From Eubacteriaceae bacterium (GTDB taxonomy: Bacteria; Bacillota; Clostridia; Lachnospirales; Lachnospiraceae), in NCBI GenBank assembly GCA_910575665.1, contig CAJTFB010000018.1:1-64000 (forward strand): a stretch of 64,000 bases of DNA, given 5' to 3'. The notes under the pieces were generated by a model. The model did not search any database and had not been told where the DNA came from. It saw only the letters and a program-made list of their open reading frames with translations. Positions 24,212 through 32,809 of this stretch are shown in pieces. Position 1 is the stretch's first letter. The number at the start of each line of letters is the position of its first letter. The translations under genes were made by a program, and so were the position numbers.

Positions 24212-25624
24212 TTATGCATGCCGGATTTCAGTGTATTCTGAAATTTCTCGGCTCACCGTCACCAAATCTTCCACACTCAGGTCATGCACCGAAGCATGCC
24301 CAGTGATCCTAGCAAATGTTTTCAATTCCTCCAGAGATACATTAAGAAAATTCGCCACTCTCTGTGCAGACGTTTCCACCTTCACCCGTTCCCTAAGTTT
24401 GGGATCCTGGGTCGCGATGCCCACCGGGCAGTTTCCCGATCCACAAATACGGTACTGCTGGCAGGCTGCCGCGATAAGACCCGCACTGGCTATCGCCACG
24501 GCATCCGCTCCCATGGCAAGCGCCTTGGCAAAATCTGCCGACACCCTCAATCCCCCGGTGATCACCAGGGAAATATCTGAGTGCACAGAATCCAAATATT
24601 TTCTGGCACGGTGCAGCGCGTAGATCGTCGGAACACTCGTTGCCTCCCGGAGGAAAAACGGGCTGGACCCGGTAGCTCCTCCTCTTCCGTCAATCGTTAT
24701 AAAATCCGGCTGTGCATATACACAGTACTCCAGATCCCGCTCAATGCGTCCTGCCGAAATCTTTATGCCTATAGGACGGCCATCGGAACGATTTCTGAGC
24801 ATATCCACCATCTCTTTCAGATCTTCCTTTGTGTTCAGCTCCGGAAACTTACTTGGGCTCTGAACATCTTCTCCCTGCTTTTTCCCCCGGAGTTCAGCTA
24901 TCTCAGCTGTCACTTTTTCTCCGGGGAGATGTCCCCCCATTCCCGGTTTGGTTCCCTGGCCAATCTTGATCTCAATCGCATCGGAAGTCCTGAGATTCTC
25001 ATCTGTCACACTATATTTGTTTGGAACATATTCAAATATGTATTTATAGGCAGCTTTCTTTTCTTCAGGAAGGATCCCTCCCTCTCCACTGCACATCGCC
25101 GTCCTGGCTAGGGCAGAGCCTTTTGCCAGAGCTACCTTGATCTCCCTGGACATCGCCCCAAAAGACATGTGGGAAATATAGACAGGATTCTCAAGGATCA
25201 TCGGGCGTTTGGCATGCTTTCCAATGATGGTCATAGTAGTCACCGGAGCATCCTCATCCAGTGGCGGCGGATTCAACTGAGCGCCGAGAATAAGAATATC
25301 ATCCCAGTTTGGCATCTTCATCCTTGTCGCCATGGAGCTGCTCACTGACCTGCCGCTCACTGCCATCTGATGAATCTCTTCCATATATCGATTGGATTCG
25401 TCCACCCGGTAAAATTGTGGATCATAATCCAGATTAACATTGAAAACATCTTCTTTTTTCTGTTCAGCTGTTTGAACGGATTTGTTCTCCCGCTGCTTCT
25501 TATGCTCTAAAGATGCTGACTCCTCACGAAATTTAGATGAGGGCTGATGACATACCGGACACTCCTCCGGTGGGTTTTCTCCTTCGTGCACATAACCGCA
25601 CACAGTACATACGAATTTCTTCAC
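24212..25624 (-). CDS. Rubredoxin-like domain fused to glutamate-synthase-type FMN domain
   Basis: The first ~30 residues are a rubredoxin-like iron site (FVCTVCGYVHEG, then CPVCHQ). After a charged linker comes the FMN-binding domain of glutamate synthase (GltB): GEGGILPEEKKAAYKY, KIGQGTKPGMGGHLPG, IDGRGGATGSSP, and GSGNCPVGIATQDP, whose cysteine may be part of an Fe-S site. The glutaminase domain of true GltB is missing, so ammonia or another amine donor, or a different reaction, is likely. The built-in rubredoxin suggests electrons come from a ferredoxin/rubredoxin-type carrier. The gene lies alone between the alpha-galactosidase and a transporter. Confidence 0.85.
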   Translation of the reverse strand: MKKFVCTVCGYVHEGENPPEECPVCHQPSSKFREESASLEHKKQRENKSVQTAEQKKEDVFNVNLDYDPQFYRVDESNRYMEEIHQMAVSGRSVSSSMATRMKMPNWDDILILGAQLNPPPLDEDAPVTTMTIIGKHAKRPMILENPVYISHMSFGAMSREIKVALAKGSALARTAMCSGEGGILPEEKKAAYKYIFEYVPNKYSVTDENLRTSDAIEIKIGQGTKPGMGGHLPGEKVTAEIAELRGKKQGEDVQSPSKFPELNTKEDLKEMVDMLRNRSDGRPIGIKISAGRIERDLEYCVYAQPDFITIDGRGGATGSSPFFLREATSVPTIYALHRARKYLDSVHSDISLVITGGLRVSADFAKALAMGADAVAIASAGLIAAACQQYRICGSGNCPVGIATQDPKLRERVKVETSAQRVANFLNVSLEELKTFARITGHASVHDLSVEDLVTVSREISEYTEIRHA

Positions 25625-25713
25625 TACCTTCTCCTTTTTATTGAATATATAAATTAGTCAAATTTTCTGCTGCCTGCAAAATGTTTGCTGGTGTATCTCC
25701 CAGCTGTGTATTA

Positions 25714-27120
25714 TTATATCACAGTCAATACACCCAGGGATTTCAGCAAAAGTATAATAAGCAGCAGCGGCGCGATCACCTTTATCATAACAATGTACAG
25801 CGTCTTTCTTCCAAATCTCGCTCCACCCTTTTCCACCTCGTCGATGATCGTCTTAGGCTTAATGATCCAGCCCACCAGAATACATGTTCCGATTGCCACC
25901 ACCGGCATCAGACAGTTATTGCTGATGTAATCCATCACATCCAGGATCTGCGCTCTTGCTCCATTGGGAAGTCCAATATCAAAATATAATTTATTGTATC
26001 CCAGGCATACGATAACTCCCGCTGCAAGGGCAATGGCTGTCTCGATCACCACGGCCTTTTTCCGGCTCATATGAAACTGATCCATAATACTTGCCACCAC
26101 AGCCTCCATTACGGAAACCGCGCTGGTCAGTGCCGCAAACAAAACCATGGCAAAAAACAGGGCGCCGATGAAATTCCCTATCTTTCCCATCGCCGCAAAT
26201 ACTTTGGGAAGAGACACGAACATCAGACTCGGTCCCGAAGCTTTCATTCCTTCCGCTCCCATAAAAGTAAACACTGCTGGTATGATCATCACACCTGCCA
26301 GGAAAGCTACCACTGTATCGAATATCTCGATCTGATTAATGGACTTAACAAGGTTGGAATCATCCTTTACATAAGAACCATAGGCCACCATGATTCCCAT
26401 GGCCACGCTGAGACTGAAAAACAGCTGTCCCATGGCATCCACCAGCACCGTAAAAAATCCTTTGACGGTAAGATTTTCAAAATTTGGAATAACATATACA
26501 AGAAATCCCTGCATTCCAGTACGGGTGGTTCCATCTTCCCCAGTACTCTGGATCGTCATGGAAAACACTGCAATAAACACAACAAGCAGAAGCAAAAGGG
26601 GCATGATCACTTTGGAAAAGGATTCAATTCCCTTATTCACCCCTCGGAAAACCACAACTGCTACCAACAGCAAAAACAAAACCATAAGAATGATCGGCTG
26701 TGCTGTACTAGTGATATATCCAGTAAAATATCCATCCTCTGCCGCTACCATCCCATCGCCTGTCACAAAAGCAAGAAAATACTTGAGCACCCAGCCGCCG
26801 ATCACACAGTAATAGGGCATAATGATAACCGGAACAAGGCTCGCCGCAACTCCCAATGGCTTCCATTTCTTACTCAGCTTCCCATAAGCGGTAAGCGGAC
26901 TCTGTTTGGTCTTTCTGCCAATAGCGATCTCCGTCGTCAGCAGTGCAAATCCAAAGGTTACTGCCAAAACAAGATAAATCACCAGAAACAAACCACCGCC
27001 ATCCTTCGCCGCCAGATATGGAAACCTCCATATATTTCCTAATCCTACGGCACTTCCCGCCGCTGCCAGCACAAAACCAAGTGATCCTGAAAAGGAATTT
27101 CTCTTTGCTGTTTTTTTCAT
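25714..27120 (-). CDS. Sodium-dependent neurotransmitter:sodium symporter family transporter
   Basis: The signature GSAVGLGNIWRFPYLAAKDGG in the first membrane helix (residues ~21-41) is that of the NSS family (LeuT/SNF). About 11-12 membrane segments follow. These proteins import amino acids or related amines with sodium. The start at 27120 has an AAGGGG site eight bases before; a longer frame begins with TTG. Substrate cannot be told from sequence. It appears to be transcribed alone. Confidence 0.9.
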   Translation of the reverse strand: MKKTAKRNSFSGSLGFVLAAAGSAVGLGNIWRFPYLAAKDGGGLFLVIYLVLAVTFGFALLTTEIAIGRKTKQSPLTAYGKLSKKWKPLGVAASLVPVIIMPYYCVIGGWVLKYFLAFVTGDGMVAAEDGYFTGYITSTAQPIILMVLFLLLVAVVVFRGVNKGIESFSKVIMPLLLLLVVFIAVFSMTIQSTGEDGTTRTGMQGFLVYVIPNFENLTVKGFFTVLVDAMGQLFFSLSVAMGIMVAYGSYVKDDSNLVKSINQIEIFDTVVAFLAGVMIIPAVFTFMGAEGMKASGPSLMFVSLPKVFAAMGKIGNFIGALFFAMVLFAALTSAVSVMEAVVASIMDQFHMSRKKAVVIETAIALAAGVIVCLGYNKLYFDIGLPNGARAQILDVMDYISNNCLMPVVAIGTCILVGWIIKPKTIIDEVEKGGARFGRKTLYIVMIKVIAPLLLIILLLKSLGVLTVI

Positions 27121-27259
27121 CTCTTTGTCCCCTTTAAAGTTTTTCCATATTATATCATCTTTCTTTCGCTGGGACAACTATAAAAAAATCTTTTACCGGA
27201 TAGGAAAAGAAAAAAATTTTGTTGTTAATTCATTTCCTTGCATTGCAATCCATTATTTT

Positions 27260-29443
27260 CTACCTCACAGCCTCATTATGTTCCTGCACATACGCCAGCC
27301 TTTTTTCCTGTAAGGTCTCTATCTCTCCTTCTACCGCTGCCCACGCATATATTCGAATCGATTTCCAGCCGGTAACTTTGCAGCCCCATTGGTTCAGCGT
27401 CATTTTTTCATTTTTGTATCGTACGTATTTTGCATCCAGCAATGTAGCCAACGAATCTTCCTGATCAACCGAACTTAATGTGATATATAGCCGGTCACCT
27501 GGTTTCACCATGTTAAACTCAATCAACTTGTCCATCTTAGGCAGCGACAAATCCATTTTCTTTCGACTTACTTTTTGGATACGAGTTAAATCTACCCCGG
27601 GCTGCGGTAAACATATGTCGAATAATTTATCTGCTAAATCATCACTTCTTCTTTGTATATCCCTATATGAATTGAAGAAAGAATACTCTCTTAACGAAAT
27701 GGCAGTATTTTGTCTTACTGAATTTTTGTCTCTATAATAAATCCGCAGATTTCCTATCCGATTTAATATGTTTTGTGTAAATGTATCATAATCCATCCCA
27801 TCAATAACAATAATCTCTGGAAAATCATGACCCTCTTTTAACACTAAAGCATCTTTATCTTCATTTTTGTAGTATTTATACTGAGTTGAATCGGCGCCTG
27901 GGGTCTGTGGCAACAAATGATCCAGACTAAATGAATCCGTGAAAGAAGCTAATAAAGTATAGGCTTGATCATATGAAATGATCTCTTTGCCTTTATTAAC
28001 AGAAGTCGACTCATATAACGCCAACAAGGTGATGGTAATCTTTCTGTTTTGTTCATACGCATCGAGCGAATTTATATCTGCTTTCAATTTTTCTGTCGTA
28101 ATCCCCTGCTTTAAATATTCTGCAGCAATAGCATTCACAACGGTATCTTTCACTACTTTATTTTTAGCATATATTTCTGCCATAATACCAGAAAACATGG
28201 TAATAGCATCTTTACTATCTCTGCTGCTGATCGTCAGAAACTTGATCATAAAACTTATTGTTTCAGATACAATCTCTATGACATCTTCCTTTGAAAGTTT
28301 TCCTTCCTTATATTCAATTAATGTTCTAAGAAAAAGTGCTTTCGGGTGTTTGTATGATACATCTGCAAACACCTTAAAGAAAAATCTAAATTTATTATTT
28401 TTCACAAGAGAATATGCTGTCTCAGTAGAGGAAAGCATATTATAGAACTCCACTTTTTCATACATATCATCAAGCAGCCTCTTAAACGCCTCATTCTCGG
28501 AATTGACCTTATAATATGGAAGCAAATCTCTTATACTAATCGTTTTAAAATTTTCAATCGTTATACTTTGTCTGTAAAAACACAAAAAGGCCTTTATAAA
28601 ATTGTATAGATAATCGTAAAGATAATCATTTGTTTTCGTGATTAATTGTCCCCATTTATCTAAATATGTAGCATAAGATGCCTCGTCCAGTTTTGAAAAA
28701 ATATACGTTTTTATCAAGTCGATCTGTTCAAGTTTTTTACCCTTACTATTGATTGATTCAAACATCGAAAATACTTTATTCTCCTTACAGTTCGCTTCAA
28801 TTGCTATAAACTGAACATACTGAAGAATAAAATCGGCATAATCCAGTATCTCTGTTTTATTTGTACCGGTTACCTTCTCCCTGAGGCTCTGACAGATAAA
28901 AACAAAATTATTGATAATTCGTTTATCAAATTTTGAAGCACATTGATATTTGCTGCAATAATCCAATAGATTGTGAGGATTATCAAAGCCTGCATTAAGT
29001 AAGTCGGAAAAACATTTCTTTTCGATACTATTTAAGCTAATAACACATAAGTCCTTCTTATATTCTCTATTCACGACTTTCCACAACGAACTCTTTACTG
29101 CATTCACAGTCAAATCCGTTTCTGGAATGCCATCACTTATTGCTAAAGAATATACAGCAAGCAAAATCATGGAAAATGTCGTGATCCTCTGCTGTCCATC
29201 AATAATATCATATTTTAAAATCGTTCCATTTACCTTATTATCTTTTTCATATATTATAATATTCCCTGTGTAATATCCTTCTTCCTTTTCATCGGACTTA
29301 TATGCCTCATGAATATCTTTTAACAAAACTTCTACCTGCTCCTTGTCCCATGAATATGGTCTTTGGTACACAGGAACCTGATAAATCGCTTTAAACAAAT
29401 TTTCTAAATTCCACATATGGGGTTCAAGTGTTTTTCTTGACAT
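27260..29443 (-). CDS. GmrSD-like DUF262/HNH restriction protein with a RAMA-like C-terminus
   Basis: The DUF262 nucleotide-binding domain shows VYQRPYSWDKEQV and DGQQRITT (residues ~82-89). The DUF1524-type HNH nuclease domain has LDHLLPQTP and NRIGNLRIYYRD. After it, about 85 residues (DRLYITLSSVDQED... LNQWGCKVTGWKSIRIYAWA) resemble the RAMA-type module found with DNA-modification enzymes. GmrSD proteins cut glucosylated or otherwise modified phage DNA using NTPs. ATG at 29443 follows GGAGG by six bases. It is a single-gene fusion, with accessory-type flanks: a toxin module lies immediately upstream. Confidence 0.82.
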   Translation of the reverse strand: MSRKTLEPHMWNLENLFKAIYQVPVYQRPYSWDKEQVEVLLKDIHEAYKSDEKEEGYYTGNIIIYEKDNKVNGTILKYDIIDGQQRITTFSMILLAVYSLAISDGIPETDLTVNAVKSSLWKVVNREYKKDLCVISLNSIEKKCFSDLLNAGFDNPHNLLDYCSKYQCASKFDKRIINNFVFICQSLREKVTGTNKTEILDYADFILQYVQFIAIEANCKENKVFSMFESINSKGKKLEQIDLIKTYIFSKLDEASYATYLDKWGQLITKTNDYLYDYLYNFIKAFLCFYRQSITIENFKTISIRDLLPYYKVNSENEAFKRLLDDMYEKVEFYNMLSSTETAYSLVKNNKFRFFFKVFADVSYKHPKALFLRTLIEYKEGKLSKEDVIEIVSETISFMIKFLTISSRDSKDAITMFSGIMAEIYAKNKVVKDTVVNAIAAEYLKQGITTEKLKADINSLDAYEQNRKITITLLALYESTSVNKGKEIISYDQAYTLLASFTDSFSLDHLLPQTPGADSTQYKYYKNEDKDALVLKEGHDFPEIIVIDGMDYDTFTQNILNRIGNLRIYYRDKNSVRQNTAISLREYSFFNSYRDIQRRSDDLADKLFDICLPQPGVDLTRIQKVSRKKMDLSLPKMDKLIEFNMVKPGDRLYITLSSVDQEDSLATLLDAKYVRYKNEKMTLNQWGCKVTGWKSIRIYAWAAVEGEIETLQEKRLAYVQEHNEAVR

Positions 29444-29608
29444 TCTTTTCCTCCATTTTGCTGTCAAACTATTTAGCATTATACTCAAAATGTTTCTTAC
29501 GCAGCAGACTATTTACTAATTCTGCAAACTCTCTTAAATCTACTATCATTCCAATTATTACACCAGCATAAAAATATCTTTTGATACTGTACAGAATCAA
29601 AAATTAAA

Positions 29609-29637
29609 TTGTCATAAAAGAAAGAGTATGATAGAAT
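29609..29637 (+). promoter_or_regulatory. Promoter of the holin-like toxin mRNA
   Basis: TTGTCA (29609-29614), a 17-base spacer and TAGAAT (29632-29637) lie about 70 bases before the toxin ATG, giving an untranslated leader of roughly 60 bases. Confidence 0.6.
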
Positions 29638-29674
29638 AGCAAAGAGGAACAATCGTGTTGCAGGGTGGCGTTGA

Positions 29675-29698
29675 CCTCTATTCTATATAGAATGGGGG
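29675..29698 (+). promoter_or_regulatory. Hairpin that can hide the toxin ribosome binding site
   Basis: A perfect palindrome ATTCTATATAGAAT (29680-29693) is extended by CCTCT pairing with GGGGG, so the purine-rich ribosome binding site (29694-29701) is partly locked in the stem. Shine-Dalgarno masking is a known safety device of type I toxins. Confidence 0.55.
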
Positions 29699-29705
29699 TG
29701 ATGCT

Positions 29706-29801
29706 ATGAAAAATCAGAATAACTTTGATTTTAAGGATTTATTGACTTTCGGTATATTCCTTTTAGCATTGCTTACATTCGTTTTCACGTTTTGTAAGTA
29801 G
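29706..29801 (+). CDS. Small holin-like type I toxin (31 residues)
   Basis: The peptide has a short polar start (MKNQNNFDFKD), one hydrophobic membrane segment (LLTFGIFLLALLTFVFTF) and a Cys-Lys end. This is the pattern of the putative holin-like toxins (TxpA/BsrG-like, Hol_Tox) of Firmicutes, which damage the membrane when overproduced. GGGGGTGAT provides the ribosome binding site. A convergent promoter downstream drives an antisense RNA over its 3' untranslated region, as in type I toxin-antitoxin pairs. It lies between a restriction gene and ribosomal protein genes. Confidence 0.75.
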   Translation: MKNQNNFDFKDLLTFGIFLLALLTFVFTFCK

Positions 29802-29811
29802 CTATACATAG

Positions 29812-29904
29812 AAAAACCACCCCAAAACTTTGACCGAGTGGCAGGGTGGAATTTCTACTTTACTATTAGGTCAACCCACCTTGTGGGCGGTTGTTCCTTC
29901 TTGT
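29812..29904 (-). ncRNA. Antisense antitoxin RNA
   Basis: On the minus strand a strong promoter (TTGAAA at 29939-29934, 17-base spacer, TATATT at 29916-29911) would start an RNA near 29904. It ends at a stem of CCACCC/GGGTGG (29817-29849) followed by a T-run. The ~93-base RNA is fully complementary to the 3' untranslated part of the toxin mRNA, beginning 10 bases after its stop codon. The toxin mRNA has its own hairpin at 29872-29893. Confidence 0.65.
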
Positions 29905-29910
29905 AACTCT

Positions 29911-29939
29911 AATATAGCACATCTAAATTACCTTTTCAA
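29911..29939 (-). promoter_or_regulatory. Promoter of the antitoxin RNA
   Basis: TTGAAA, 17 bases, TATATT on the minus strand. It is closer to consensus than the toxin promoter, as expected when antitoxin must be in excess. The ~150 bases from 29940 to 30090 hold nothing else I can recognise. Confidence 0.6.
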
Positions 29940-30090
29940 GTGTAAATTAGCATTGCAATAAAACATAAAGTAACTGTACCGTCCGCAAGGTCATTACACA
30001 CAAGCATATAAAAAAATTCGTTTACGCCTGCACCTTTCCGAACATATACCATCTGCACTTTTTACCACAATTTCAGAAACTCAAACATAA

Positions 30091-30127
30091 AGAAACCCTT
30101 GAAAATACTGGACTTTCAAGGGTTCTA
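30091..30127 (-). terminator. Terminator of rplM-rpsI
   Basis: The stem AACCCTTGAAA/TTTTCAAGGGTT with a T-rich tail lies 25-60 bases after the rpsI stop. Confidence 0.8.
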
Positions 30128-30151
30128 TAAAATCTCTTATTCTGCTTGTAA

Positions 30152-30544
30152 TTATCGCTTACTAAACTGTGGAGCTCTACGTGCCTTCTTGAGACCGTAT
30201 TTCTTACGCTCTTTCATACGAGGATCACGAGTGAGGTAACCAGCTTTTTTCAAAGTAGGTCTCAGGTCAAGATCGTATCTGTTCAATGCTCTTGCGATGC
30301 CGTGACGGATCGCACCAGCCTGACCTGTGAAACCACCGCCCTTAACATTTACAAGTACATCGAACTTATCTGCCATGTTTGTAGCTTCCAGTGGCTGACG
30401 AACGATGATCTTCAATGTCTCAAGGCCAAAATAATCGTCCATATCCTTTTTATTGATCGTAACTTTGCCGCTTCCTGGCATCAGGTAAACGCGGGCAACA
30501 CTTGATTTTCTTCTTCCTGTTCCGTAATATCTTTCACTAGCCAA
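30152..30544 (-). CDS. rpsI: 30S ribosomal protein S9
   Basis: The 130-residue protein starts [16 protein letters not shown] and ends [12 protein letters not shown], both diagnostic of S9; the basic C-terminal tail reaches the ribosomal P site. It follows rplM by 22 bases in the conserved L13-S9 order and ends at a strong terminator. Start and length are standard. Confidence 0.97.
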   Translation of the reverse strand: MASERYYGTGRRKSSVARVYLMPGSGKVTINKKDMDDYFGLETLKIIVRQPLEATNMADKFDVLVNVKGGGFTGQAGAIRHGIARALNRYDLDLRPTLKKAGYLTRDPRMKERKKYGLKKARRAPQFSKR

Positions 30545-30566
30545 TGTTATTTCCTCCTTTCAACCA

Positions 30567-30995
30567 TTAAATATCCAGTGCTTCTGGCTTCTGTGCAGCA
30601 TGCTTGTGCTCTGGTCCTGCATAGACAAACAGCTTCTTGAGCATCTGTCTTCCCAAAGGTCCCTTTGGCAACATTCCTTTTACTGCATGAGTCATAACAT
30701 ACTCTGGCTTCTTAATTAACATATCTTTTAAAGCAGTCTCTTTCATTCCGCCCACATAATCGGAGTGATGATAGTAGATCTTCTGATTCAGCTTCTTTCC
30801 GGTTGTAACAACCTTCTCAGCATTTACCACGATCACATAATCACCGGTATCGATGTGCGGTGTATAAATAGGCTTTTTCTTGCCTCTTAAAATATTTGCA
30901 ATCTCAGATGCGAGACGGCCCAGGGTCTTTCCCTCTGCGTCTACGACATACCATTTTCTTTCCACATCGGATGGACTTGCCATATAACTTTTCAT
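30567..30995 (-). CDS. rplM: 50S ribosomal protein L13
   Basis: The 142-residue protein has [16 protein letters not shown] and the [12 protein letters not shown] block typical of L13. It is the first gene of the rplM-rpsI operon and has AGGAGG eight bases before its ATG. A structured leader of about 180 bases and a near-perfect promoter precede it, consistent with autoregulation as described for L13 in Firmicutes. Confidence 0.97.
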   Translation of the reverse strand: MKSYMASPSDVERKWYVVDAEGKTLGRLASEIANILRGKKKPIYTPHIDTGDYVIVVNAEKVVTTGKKLNQKIYYHHSDYVGGMKETALKDMLIKKPEYVMTHAVKGMLPKGPLGRQMLKKLFVYAGPEHKHAAQKPEALDI

Positions 30996-31175
30996 CCTGG
31001 AAACCTCCTAAATATTCATTTACTCTCTTTGTATCAAATAAACTGTTAAAAATGTGTTTTCTTATGAAGATCCCTCTGCAATGTCCGGAACAGACGATCT
31101 CACTGAAAAATACCCATTCACGCTATATGCCGGGGCAGGCACACGGAGAAGGCTTATGTATTTTTCATGTCACAG
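30996..31175 (-). promoter_or_regulatory. Structured 5' leader of rplM-rpsI (possible L13 leader)
   Basis: The transcript would begin near 31175 and run about 180 bases before rplM. A ten-pair stem (31158-31167 with 31104-31113, TGAAAAATAC/GTATTTTTCA) encloses a C-rich loop. An L13-leader element is known upstream of this operon in Firmicutes; I cannot verify the match by eye beyond position and folding. Confidence 0.45.
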
Positions 31176-31181
31176 TATCAT

Positions 31182-31210
31182 ATTATATTATAATTTCAGA
31201 CCAATGTCAA
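31182..31210 (-). promoter_or_regulatory. Strong promoter of rplM-rpsI
   Basis: TTGACA at 31210-31205, 17 bases, TATAAT at 31187-31182: a full consensus sigma-A promoter. Its -35 region lies inside the end of the upstream amidohydrolase gene. Confidence 0.8.
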
Positions 31211-32038
31211 CAGTTTTCTGGCATTCTCTCCCAGGATCTGCGTCTTTTCTTCGGGGTTCAGGCTGCATTTCTGAATCCATTCCAGATTTTCCTTCTGACT
31301 GCTCCAGGGCGTATCAGATCCAAACAAAACCCGATCAACTCCGTGTAGACGCACCAATTCTGTAAACTGGTTGTCATCCAGCATCTTTCCATAGACGCCG
31401 CGGTTCTCTACACTCACAGTACCAGTTAGGGAAAATGCGGTATCCATAAATACCGGAGCACCGCAGATATATCTTTTTACCTCCGTCCACATCTGCCAGC
31501 CCCCCATATGGGCAAGGATCAGATGGCTGCACTCCATCTCTTCCAGCACATGCAAGATCCTCTTCACATCACAGTGTATATGATCAGGATAAACTTCATC
31601 CATCCCAGCATGTACCAGCACTAAAAGCCCCTCCTCTGCCGCCGCATCCAGAATCCTCAGATAGCGGATATCGTCAAAATAGGTTTCTTGATAGTCTGGA
31701 TGAATCTTAATTCCCCTGAGACCACTATTGCAGATTCCCCGCATCACCATTTTAAGTTCCGCGGTATCTGGATGAACCGCTGCGAAAGAAACCAATCCTC
31801 GGCTTCCATATTCCTCCATCCAGCGGATCGCCTGGGCATTGAGTTTTCCCACTTGACCAGGATTGGTGGCCACCGGAAGAAAAACAGAATGGTCCACTCC
31901 GTTTTTTTCCATCTCCTCCACCAGGGCTTCCGGAGTTCCCAGGTTTTCCACCTGACTCCCCGATACACTCTCCATCCGTTCCTTCACCTTTTTTGCAATC
32001 CTCTCTGGATATGCGTGCGCATGAATATCAATTATCAT
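31196..32038 (-). CDS. Amidohydrolase-family metal-dependent hydrolase
   Basis: The start IIDIHAHAYPERIAK holds the HxH metal motif, LVLVHAGM and LILAHMGGW give further metal-binding histidines, and RVLFGSDTPWS carries the final Asp. This is the TIM-barrel amidohydrolase_2 set (ACMSD/uronate isomerase-like). The substrate is unknown. ATG at 32038 has GGAG seven bases before and overlaps the end of truA by 11 bases, so it is co-translated with truA as the last gene of the ecf-truA operon. Length (280 residues) is typical. Confidence 0.85.
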   Translation of the reverse strand: MIIDIHAHAYPERIAKKVKERMESVSGSQVENLGTPEALVEEMEKNGVDHSVFLPVATNPGQVGKLNAQAIRWMEEYGSRGLVSFAAVHPDTAELKMVMRGICNSGLRGIKIHPDYQETYFDDIRYLRILDAAAEEGLLVLVHAGMDEVYPDHIHCDVKRILHVLEEMECSHLILAHMGGWQMWTEVKRYICGAPVFMDTAFSLTGTVSVENRGVYGKMLDDNQFTELVRLHGVDRVLFGSDTPWSSQKENLEWIQKCSLNPEEKTQILGENARKLLTLV

Positions 32039-32792
32039 CCCTATACTCCTGTCTGTTCTCCTCATATTCGATCTGTATCAGCCTCAATCCACGTGCCGGC
32101 GCCGTCGGCCCTGCCTGGCTCCGGTCTGCCTGTCTGAGCGCCTGGCAGACAGTTTCCGGCTCCCTTCTTCCCATCCCTATTTCGATCAGCGTCCCAGCGA
32201 TGATCCGCACCATGTTATATAAAAAGCCGTTTCCTGTAATGCGGATGCAGATGTCTTCATCCTCCTGAACGATCTGGAGATCATAAATCGTTCTCACTGT
32301 AGTCCTGACCTGGCTGCCAGCGGAACAGAACCCAGCAAAATCATGTTCACCACAAAAATATTTAGCTGTCTCTTTCATCCTTTCCACATTTAAGGGAATG
32401 TATACAAAATGAGAATACAGCCTTTTGACAGGCTGCTGTATTTCTGCATTGGTGATCCGATATTCATAGGTTTTCCGGCTGGCACAATACCGTGGATGGA
32501 AGGATTGAGGTACCTCCTCCGAACGCATAACCCGGATATCCTCAGGAAGGCGCTGGTTGACCGCTATGGCAATCTTTTCCGCGGGAATTCTGGTATTTGT
32601 GTCAAACACCGCTACATTTCCCAGGGCATGTACTCCCGCATCTGTCCTGCTGGCTCCTGTCAATTCTGTCTCTTCTCCCAAAAGTTCACGAAGGGCCTTC
32701 GTAAGCACCTCTTCTACAGAAAGTGCATTGTTTTGAATCTGCCACCCATGATAGTTGGTTCCATCATAGGCCACGGTCAATTTTACTCTCAT
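32028..32792 (-). CDS. truA: tRNA pseudouridine(38-40) synthase
   Basis: RVKLTVAYDGTNYHGWQ at the start and GASRTDAGVHALGN, with the catalytic Asp, define TruA, which isomerises uridines 38-40 in the tRNA anticodon arm. ATG at 32792 follows GGAGG by five bases; an upstream extension would run into ecfT. It sits in the common Firmicutes order ecfA1-ecfA2-ecfT-truA, 17 bases after ecfT. Confidence 0.95.
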   Translation of the reverse strand: MRVKLTVAYDGTNYHGWQIQNNALSVEEVLTKALRELLGEETELTGASRTDAGVHALGNVAVFDTNTRIPAEKIAIAVNQRLPEDIRVMRSEEVPQSFHPRYCASRKTYEYRITNAEIQQPVKRLYSHFVYIPLNVERMKETAKYFCGEHDFAGFCSAGSQVRTTVRTIYDLQIVQEDEDICIRITGNGFLYNMVRIIAGTLIEIGMGRREPETVCQALRQADRSQAGPTAPARGLRLIQIEYEENRQEYRDDN

Positions 32793-32809
32793 ACCTTCCT
32801 CCATTCGGA

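Noticed and set aside
26071-27042. 323-residue reading frame on the plus strand
   Set aside because: It lies entirely antisense to the well-supported sodium symporter gene and its composition (His/Lys/Asn-rich) is that of a shadow frame.
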